Shown in pieces: positions 57,082-64,000 of a stretch of 64,000 nt of DNA; position 1 is the first letter of the stretch; every line of letters starts with the position of its first letter. The translations under genes were made by a program, and so were the position numbers. Source of the stretch: Streblospio benedicti (Eukaryota; Annelida; Polychaeta; Spionida; Spionidae); the NCBI GenBank assembly GCA_019095985.1, contig CM032667.1, forward strand, positions 41,440,861 through 41,504,860, given 5' to 3'. The notes beneath the pieces were generated by a model. That model searched no databases. It was not told the DNA's origin and was given only the letters and a program-made list of their open reading frames with translations.

Positions 57082-60000
57082 GACCTGGCTCAGGACCTCT
57101 GCCTCACACCGCCCCTCACTTCCCATGCTATCGAGTCCGTCTGCGCAGAGGAATACGATCGCTTGAGCGCTCACATCCGCGAACAGCTTTTTGTACTCGG
57201 GCGGCCGACGGAGAAGTGTGCCTCGTGGGGTCGGCGGGTGAGGTGAGGCCGAGGCTGACACGGAGCTAAGCGCCACGACGCTGGGGAGGCCGCCGGGCGC
57301 CGCAGAGGGGGCAAGTACAGAGACGCGGGCCGACACCTGCAAGCCAGTTCAAGTAGATGCAATATACTTGTATTAATAACCCCTAATGGTGATTGTCTCC
57401 ATTACTTGAAACAATATTAACATTGGCTTGTATGGTACAGCTTCCACGTGGACGACAATAAATATTTTTATCTATTTATTTATTTTTATTTATTTCCTTT
57501 GTCAGATTTACAAAATGGAAATTGATCTATATAAAATACATTTTCATGTCTACAACTGATTAAGCATGTACGATAACTAAAATGCATTATGAGCCTTTCT
57601 CAAAAGAAGAAAGAAAAGAAAAGAATATCGAAATGTATGATAAAATGCTATTTGATGAAATTTACAAAATCTTCCGTAGTTTTCTAAATATTTATGCACA
57701 CTATACAAAATCTACTTTATTGCAATCAAATCTATCATATCCTTCTAGTAACATTTAGTTGAAATTTTATCACTTGCAATGTTCAGATTGTCATTGATTG
57801 ACTTAAATAAAAAATATCTGATATCATAATGGAGGCCCAATAGCAGAACAAGTATGATTCCACAGAAGTAATATATTTAAGTTGTGCATTCTTGAAATTT
57901 CATTTCTTAAAACAGTGTATTAAAATATCTATAGTAGTTTAAATACCAGCCATAAAAAGTTATTATAAATTCATCAAAATCACGAATGCGAGAAATGTCA
58001 ACTGAATGATTTTCAGCAGTAACTTGACGGCACGTAAGAATGAACTATTTCTCCAATTTTAAATGTGACATCTGCCGCAAAAATGCAAGCAATGCAACTG
58101 AACGAAGTATGAGCAAAAATTTTTGAAAAAAAACTTTCCGTTCAAAGTTTAGGGTTAATTGCCCAAAAAATTTTCCCCCCCCAAAAAATTTTTTGAAAAA
58201 ATTAAAATTTTTGGATATTTTTGTGCAAGCAACAAAGCTATATTTTTGGCGATGATTGTAATTAAAACACACCATGATTTTGTTCGTAACTAACCAGAAC
58301 AAAGCAAGTGGGTTAGTCTCAATCAACCAGTGCTATTGTGGTGTGCTCTCGCCAAATGGGATAGAGCGCTTTTGAAAAGGCTAATATCGCATGCGTTGTG
58401 TTCGTCGCTCCCGTGAATAAGTAAAGACAATAGTTCGAGTCCATACTGATCTCCCGAAAACATTGGGACTCTAGCAAAGCGTCCGGTTGATGGGAAAATC
58501 CGGATATTTGATATTCGGTTAAACAAGGTTGTACTGTAGTCCCAAACCGCCGCACTGCGCATTAATATTGAGCTGGCAACATATTAATGTTGGGCGTTAT
58601 GAATTGGGTTTGCGTTATGAATGTCCCTGTGACATTTTCAAAAGACTGCCATATTGAGAAATCTCACCGCTGCAACATGTTCTGTGGGGTCAAAGTTAGA
58701 GCTAACTATGCTGCGCTATGAACGTCACTGTCACATTTGCCGGCTTTCCCAGTACATTGAGTACTTTGATTAGCCTATGTAACAGTGCCCCAGATAAGTG
58801 CTGGTCTACTAGTCCTAGGCTAGTGTTAAACCAGCAGGATGAGAAGAATTTTAGGTTACTCGTCCTCCAGATGACCATCTTTTGCCAAAACCGTAGAGTA
58901 TAAAACATGTAGGACGATTAACATTTATAAAGACGAACACAACCACTGGTGCTGTGATGATGAAGTTGAATGACGTTTTGTTGGTGTGTTCCGTAATTAT
59001 GAGCCCTGAATGTGGCGTTAAGTGCCGTTTTTGTGTTCTTATGTAGGAGGGGCGCATCACGAGCCATTTTTGCCATAATCATCTTTAATGGGCATGGGAA
59101 CAAGAATGGACTGGTGCTGAACAAGAGCGACCCCGTGCCCCTCGACAAGTTCATCAAAAAGGTAGCCACCACTAGGGTCTGAGTGTATGTATTTGTAGAG
59201 ATAAATTTGAGTCTATGATTCATTTCTGATATTTGAATATAATACATTTCTTAGATAGACACGTCTTAGCAAATGACAAACTTATGATGAAATCGAAAGT
59301 GATACTTTAATACTACTATGTACAAGTACATGAATGTTTCAAGTACATTAAACTGTTGGTGGCCAATAAGGAGAGGTTCGTGTCTATGTAATGTTTTGGT
59401 AGATTCGCCTTGATCGTCCAGCAATAAACTACTACGATTGTGTGATTTCCACTAGGTGCGTAAGCTGCTGTCGGAACAGCAGTCTGTGGGCCGCAAGCCG
59501 CACGTGGTGAAGATTGTGTTCGCTCAGTGCCACGGTCACAAGTACACACAGGCCGAGCACAGGGATATACAGGTCAGTGTCAAGTCCCAAGTACACCCAG
59601 GTATGCTCAGCCTCATATTCCACCTGGCTGATTTTTTCAAGTCCCAAGTTATTGAGGATACACATAGGCCATTTTATCTGACAATGATCGGGTTAAGTAT
59701 TTAGTGTAGTTTCTACATCTAGACCCAGAGTGAAATCCTGGCCTTAAGTTCAGAGGGGCAGAGCAATGGGACATACAGGATATATGTGTCAATCGTTGTG
59801 AAACTTTCACAAATATCTTGACGTATTCTGACAAAATTCCATTCAAATGTATTGAATAGTTTTGGAGATGATTCCCTCGTTCTGATTCTCTCCATTTTCT
59901 GAACACCGCAATGCTGATAACACGTTGATAATTAAGTTACTCATAGATAATGATTGGGTGATTCTAATATAATAGCAATCCTGGCCACAAGTACACGGAG

Positions 60001-60290
60001 GTCTATAGTTGTACACCTAGCGCTAGAACAATCATTGAAATAAGTAACCAAATAAAAACGTGGTTATGCTAGTTTTATTTGTTTTTTTATTTCAATAGCT
60101 GATGTCACAAACAACAGAACAAATGCTCATATTTTCCAAAAGTTATTGATGTGAAATCATCTGGGAAAAAGAAGTTTGTCAATTTTTTAAAAAATTCTGT
60201 GTGGTAATTTTGACTGCTATTCATCAGGTGGTGAGTTTCACGTCTGACGAAGCGCCGACGACGCAGGCGACTATCAAGTTTGACCGCTGA
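57082..60290 (+). CDS. Peptidase-like host gene with GHG and QCHGH motifs (clan CD fold suspected), last four exons
   Basis: Exons 57082-57242 (161 nt), 59047-59161 (115 nt), 59456-59572 (117 nt) and 60228-60290 all have AG/GT borders and matching phases. Exon A reads DLAQDLCLTPPLTSHAIESV, then CAEEYDRLSAHIREQLFVLG. Exon B reads RAIFAIIIFNGHGNKNGLVL and ends PLDKFIKK. Exon C reads VRKLLSEQQSVGRKPHVVKI and then VFAQCHGHKYTQAEHRDIQ. Exon D reads VVSFTSDEAPTTQATIKF before a stop. An HG dyad after a beta strand plus a C in FAQCHGH, again after a strand, is the layout of caspase/legumain-type cysteine peptidases. Activity is inference. The opposite strand of exon A is also open but reads as Ala/Ser/Pro-rich text and was rejected. 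Confidence 0.68.
57243..59046. other. Intron with a pogo/Tigger-like terminus
   Basis: AT-rich (includes TATTTATTTATTTTTATTT near 57470). Near 58495-58540 the text GGATATTTGATATTCGGTTA, then AACAAGGTTGTACTGTA, resembles the inverted end of a Tigger-type element (complement TACAGTACAACCTTGTTTAA). No left end or transposase was located. Confidence 0.4.
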
Positions 60291-60430
60291 CACGCGAGGT
60301 CGCCAGTTCGAGCCACGCCCAGTTGCAGTCGCTCGCCAGCGAGCTCTCGCTGCACGATGCCACCGTGGACGGGATCGTGCTGCCGCTGGGAAACCTCACG
60401 CTTGGAAACGGGAAAGCTATCGACGTGTGA
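60291..60430 (+). pseudogene. Probable continuation of the peptidase-like gene in a shifted frame
   Basis: One frame beyond the stop at 60288 reads EVASSSHAQLQSLASELSLH, then DATVDGIVLPLGNLTLGNGK and AIDV before a TGA at 60428-60430. It is GC-rich like the exons and ends naturally. Either a base was lost near 60270-60290 (sequencing error or mutation), or splicing near this point differs from my model. Confidence 0.5.
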
Positions 60431-62283
60431 AACCTCGCTCGTGGGACGGAGAGAGCCAATGGTGATAAAACATAGGGTCTTCAGTCGCTCTTCGAATTGG
60501 TTGAGATGTGTTCAATGCTGGCATGGCGACTGTTGTCATGGAAACTGTTCATGGCAACCGCAGAGATCAGATGCAATGTTGCATTTTAGTAATGGTTACT
60601 TCTTTTGGCATTGACGGCCATGGCCATGGCATTGGTGAGTGATGTTGGCGCCACAGAGCCCTATGATGGCAGCTACTAAGCCAAAAGCAGCAGTTTCAAT
60701 GTTCAAGTGTCAGAAAGCGAAGACCGGGGATTCTGTGGCTCACAGTTGCAGCGATAGCACATCCTTGTCTATTTGGAGCTTATTATTCAATTCATAAGTT
60801 ATTGAAAGTGGATATTAAACATTACAAATATGAACAGTGTGAAGGAGACTCCTGTAAAGTGGTGATATGACTTTCGATGAAGTGTCATTAATGTTTGTTC
60901 AGGGATAAAGACTTTGCACTGAATCACAGAAGACAGGTGTTCACAAACCTCAACATTGGCATTGACATGGTTGTAGATGTGGGATTCATGTGCGGCATTC
61001 AGTAGGGTATGGAAAAAACAGAGGGATGTTGGATATGGGAAAAAAAGGTTAAGCAATTGTGGGATTTGGGGTTTAACATGGTCTCCCTAAAAACCTAATG
61101 AACAAACTGACAGATTCGGGTTGTTAGTGAGTTTTGGTCATCAAGGTTTAGGAGCACCTTCAACATTTGGTGAGACGACCGAAGGTGTTCTTTTTACTTG
61201 GATTACGCATTAACTTAGTACTCTCAGTCTCCCTTAAAAGCTCGGACTTTCACTGCGACATGAACTTCATTGTTCATATCATTTCGTTATTTCCAAGTTT
61301 GCATTTGGGGGGATTTCGGCTCAAATGAAGCCAAATGTATGATTTGTTCATTTGCATAGTTCCTCAGGATACGCACAGTTGCACTAGAATTCACATTTTT
61401 TGGGAGATAAATCAACGTTTGTTTGGTGATGTTTATCGATGTTGACGATTCTCGTCTTCCAAGATGGTAACAGTTTTTGTCAGTTTACATCATAAAACTT
61501 CTTATGATTGTCAAGCTTTCATCTTTTTCATAAAGGATGTAATGATTGTCAGGTTTTCTTTTTTTTAACGTAAAAATTGTTATAATGGTATTTGTTTTGT
61601 GCAAAATATTTTGTTAATGAATTTTAATTCTTGTTTAGGAAAGTTTTGGTGATGAATGTAGATAATTATTGGTGGTGCAATTAATATGCTTTTGTTGTTG
61701 TTGTTAATTATTCATGATGAAAAATGCGTAAGATGTGATTTATATGTTGAAGAGACGGACGATGTTTCCAAGTAAAGAATCAATCTGAAAAACATCTACC
61801 GGTAATGTTCGTCAATTTTGATGTTTGGTTTAACCAAATTTTATTAGAAAAAAAAGGAATTGGATTCGGCATGGCAAAAATGAATTGTGATATTTTAAAT
61901 AATGGTTATTTATTGTTAAATATTTATTTGATTTAATCGGTTCAATGTTTACCTAGAATGGTCAAATGGCCAAAACTGGTAGCACCATAAATTAGGCAAA
62001 TAAAAAGTATTGTTGTTGGAATTTATTTATATATAGACTGTTTTCATATATAATGAATCTTATCTTTAACTTTATTCGTGATCATGTGATTTCAAACATT
62101 TCAAATTGATACATTGAATATATAGTGAATGTCTATGTAGATGTTTATAAACAGATGCATGAAATTTGTGTTCATTCTCAGATTTCCGTTCAGCAGTCTA
62201 TATATTTTTTGATAGGTTTACCAACTGCAGGTAACCAAATAAAGCGTTTGTTTCATTATGATGTAAACAAAAATGTGTTCCAG
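60431..62283. other. 3' flank of the peptidase-like gene and spacer
   Basis: Possible 3' untranslated sequence, then AT-rich DNA. No further exon or repeat is recognised before the assembly gap. Confidence 0.45.
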
Positions 62284-62383
62284 NNNNNNNNNNNNNNNNN
62301 NNNNNNNNNNNNNNNNNNNNNNNNNNNNNNNNNNNNNNNNNNNNNNNNNNNNNNNNNNNNNNNNNNNNNNNNNNNNNNNNNNN
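62284..62383. other. Assembly gap, exactly 100 N
   Basis: A placeholder-length N run. Composition changes sharply across it: AT-rich spacer on the left, GC-richer retroelement sequence on the right. Confidence 0.99.
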
Positions 62384-63627
62384 CAGCGGTTTGGTATCCT
62401 GGACAAGCAAGTGCCAAGCACAGAGACAAAATCTAGCCCTGTCGGGCGCCTTAAGGTGACATCGTCAGGGAGTGAGGAACCCGTCGAGTCCTGGCCAGCC
62501 CACTGAGGTCCCAAGGATGAAAGCGGTCATTCCATGGCTCGAGTAATGCTCGCTCAACATGACAGCACGACAAGTCTAGGGGAGCATTGTGATCGCACAC
62601 CAGCTCAGTCCGCCTCCACAAGGCAACAACCGGAGATATGGCAAGGGGCGGTGTATCAATGTCACAAAGTAGATCAAGATGTCACGAGAATTAGAACAGA
62701 GATGGCTTCAGCAGAGGCCGCTCCCGTGTGCAGGTGTTTGGTGGGACTCCCGGGCCACGAGTTGGCCACCTGCCTGGACACGGGCGCTACCTTCAGTCTT
62801 CTTTCGACACGCATTTACCAAGAGTTGCAAGAACATTTGCCACCACTGGACTCCTCAGACTTGGTGCTTACCAGGGCTGGGGAAGAGTCTTTGGATGTGG
62901 TGGGGATGTGTACCATACCGTTCGTGTTGGGGGAAGTGACTTATGAGCAGACTGTTCAAGTTGGGCGGGTAGAAGGGCTCGACCTGCTCCTCGGCATGGA
63001 TTGGTTGGTAACTCACAAAGCTGAGATCAACTGTGAAAGGCGCACGATATGGGTTAAAGAGAACCCAGAGGTATCGTTTGGGAGAATACTGGCAGTAGAC
63101 AGCAAAGACCTGGTACGCATGGACAAGACCGTTCGCATAAGGCCGCGAGGTGTGCAGCGGGTATCTTGTCATGTGCGCAACCTCTCCAAAGGAGGACGCA
63201 AGGTGCTCGTGGAGGGAGTTGTCCAGCTGGGCGACGAACTTACGTGGTACCCTTGCTAGAGATAGTTCGCTACGATGGCAGCATACAGCTGACTTTGGAG
63301 AACCAGGGCATTACGTACAAAGAAATCAAAGAGGGGCTGGTAGTGGCCAAGATCACAGACCTCTCAACTCGGCAACAAGACAAGACACGTCTGGAAAGAC
63401 GTCAACCAAGCTTCGGACGGGGTAAAGCGTCCCCTGCTGTTCGTATCTGGCACATTCCCGCCCACGTGGCGCGAGGGAAGTCAGTGCAGACCTGGCAAGG
63501 AAGAGAATGGACCAGCCGGCAACTGATACCGGAAGGAGAGAGCACAGAGTCCCCGCTGATCATGGGTGGCTGCCAGTTGTTCTTCGCAGATGGTAATCCA
63601 ATTTGTCTCCAATCATGTCATCATTAA
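62384..63627 (+). pseudogene. Ty3/Gypsy fragment with aspartic protease
   Basis: The main open stretch (62534-63259) has ELATCLDTGATFSLLSTRIY and GLDLLLGMDWLVTHKAEINC, the two landmarks of a retropepsin-like protease as in many Gypsy elements. IRPRGVQRVSCHVRNL follows, the segment leading toward RT. Beyond 63259 the text remains GC-rich but no RT is present in this window. It starts at the assembly gap, so the upstream part cannot be seen. Broken or partial fossil. Confidence 0.8.
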
Positions 63628-63790
63628 TGTTAGAAGGATACTCACAAGCTCTCATTTTCTGGCGTAGTGTAGTGACGAAACTGTCTATGTTTTCTTCTTG
63701 CTGCATACACTTCCAGAAATTGTATCCCTCATAAACAAGATTTTCCCTTGGATTACAGTATATGTTGAATTGTCCAAACAAGCTATGAAT
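63560..63790 (-). pseudogene. Gypsy gag fragment, opposite strand
   Basis: On the minus strand, from 63781 down, it reads MFGQFNIYCNPRENLVYEGY, then FWKCMQQEENIDSFVTTLRQ and CEYPSNINDDMIGDKL. This is the Gypsy gag segment with the PRxNxxYExYxF and E-x-ID-x-FV-x-L motifs. It abuts the plus-strand protease fragment, so two elements meet here. Fossil fragment. Confidence 0.78.
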
Positions 63791-64000
63791 GAGAAGTCAT
63801 TCATTATACTATAATCTACAACAAATAGACTATTTTTGGGCGCTGACATCCCCGAAAAAATTAACAGGAACATTTACAAACCATGTTGTTTACCCAATGG
63901 CATGGGTATTCCCGCCGAACGGCAACTGTCATTTATTTGGCGATCCATGTGATTGATGCTAAAAATAAACTATCTAGTTAAAACATTTACATAGCCTTAT
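63791..64000. other. Window end, nothing recognised
   Basis: Probably more of the minus-strand element or flanking sequence. No domain is identified. Confidence 0.4.

Noticed and set aside
56968-57342. Long minus-strand open frame over the GC-rich stretch
   Set aside because: It is low-complexity Ala/Ser/Pro text. The plus strand of the same stretch gives a phase-consistent exon (57082-57242), so this is the antisense shadow.

Overview
This window looks like nuclear DNA from a non-vertebrate animal, most likely a marine invertebrate. The evidence is AT-rich intronic sequence, GT-AG introns, and a dense mix of hAT, piggyBac, PIF/Harbinger, Mutator-like, CR1-type LINE, Ty3/Gypsy and BEL/Pao remnants. 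Several protein families here (ZNF862-like hAT, SWIM/YqaJ protein, CXC-tailed repeat protein) are typical of cnidarian, echinoderm, mollusc and amphioxus assemblies. I cannot name the species. Two runs of exactly 100 N (25959-26058, 62284-62383) mark scaffold joins.

Layout. 0-12.8 kb: a GGACCGAGGAAGC minisatellite, a ZNF862-like hAT fossil, a piggyBac fossil, then a Ty3/Gypsy fossil. The gag of that Gypsy holds a 3.7-kb TA-flanked inverted-repeat element, which itself carries a broken CR1-like LINE. The Gypsy pol is cut off and followed by a YqaJ-like fragment and a BEL/Pao fragment. 13.1-17.1 kb: hAT (BED-finger) fossils around a perfect three-copy 409-bp tandem array; each unit holds an identical-phase 53-codon ORF. 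16.7-32.8 kb: six or more broken copies of one repeat-associated protein family with a CXC-type cysteine-rich tail. These are interrupted by a 1.4-kb TA-flanked element, a PIF/Harbinger element (itself inside the SWIM finger of a YqaJ-class gene) and an assembly gap flanked by what looks like a false duplication. 33.7-35.2 kb: two Mutator-like fragments flanking a hAT C-terminus.

35.8-44.2 kb: three minus-strand exons of a host gene with a laminin-G/concanavalin-like domain. Splice phases agree across all three exons. A whole-looking 4.8-kb Ty3/Gypsy copy and a 589-bp MITE sit in its 7.7-kb intron. 45.0-50.6 kb: a second long LTR element with near-identical end repeats. 51-54 kb: sparse sequence with MITEs and one possible exon.

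54.2-60.4 kb: a plus-strand host gene region. Four phase-consistent exons (57082-60290) encode a protein with FNGHG and FAQCHGH motifs that suggest a caspase/legumain-type (clan CD) cysteine peptidase fold. Likely upstream exons lie at 54190, 54826 and 55418. The gene carries several reading-frame irregularities, so it is either a decaying pseudogene or contains base errors. 62.4-64 kb: two Gypsy fragments in opposite orientations.

The genes do not form one pathway. Most of the window is nested mobile-element debris around two host genes.
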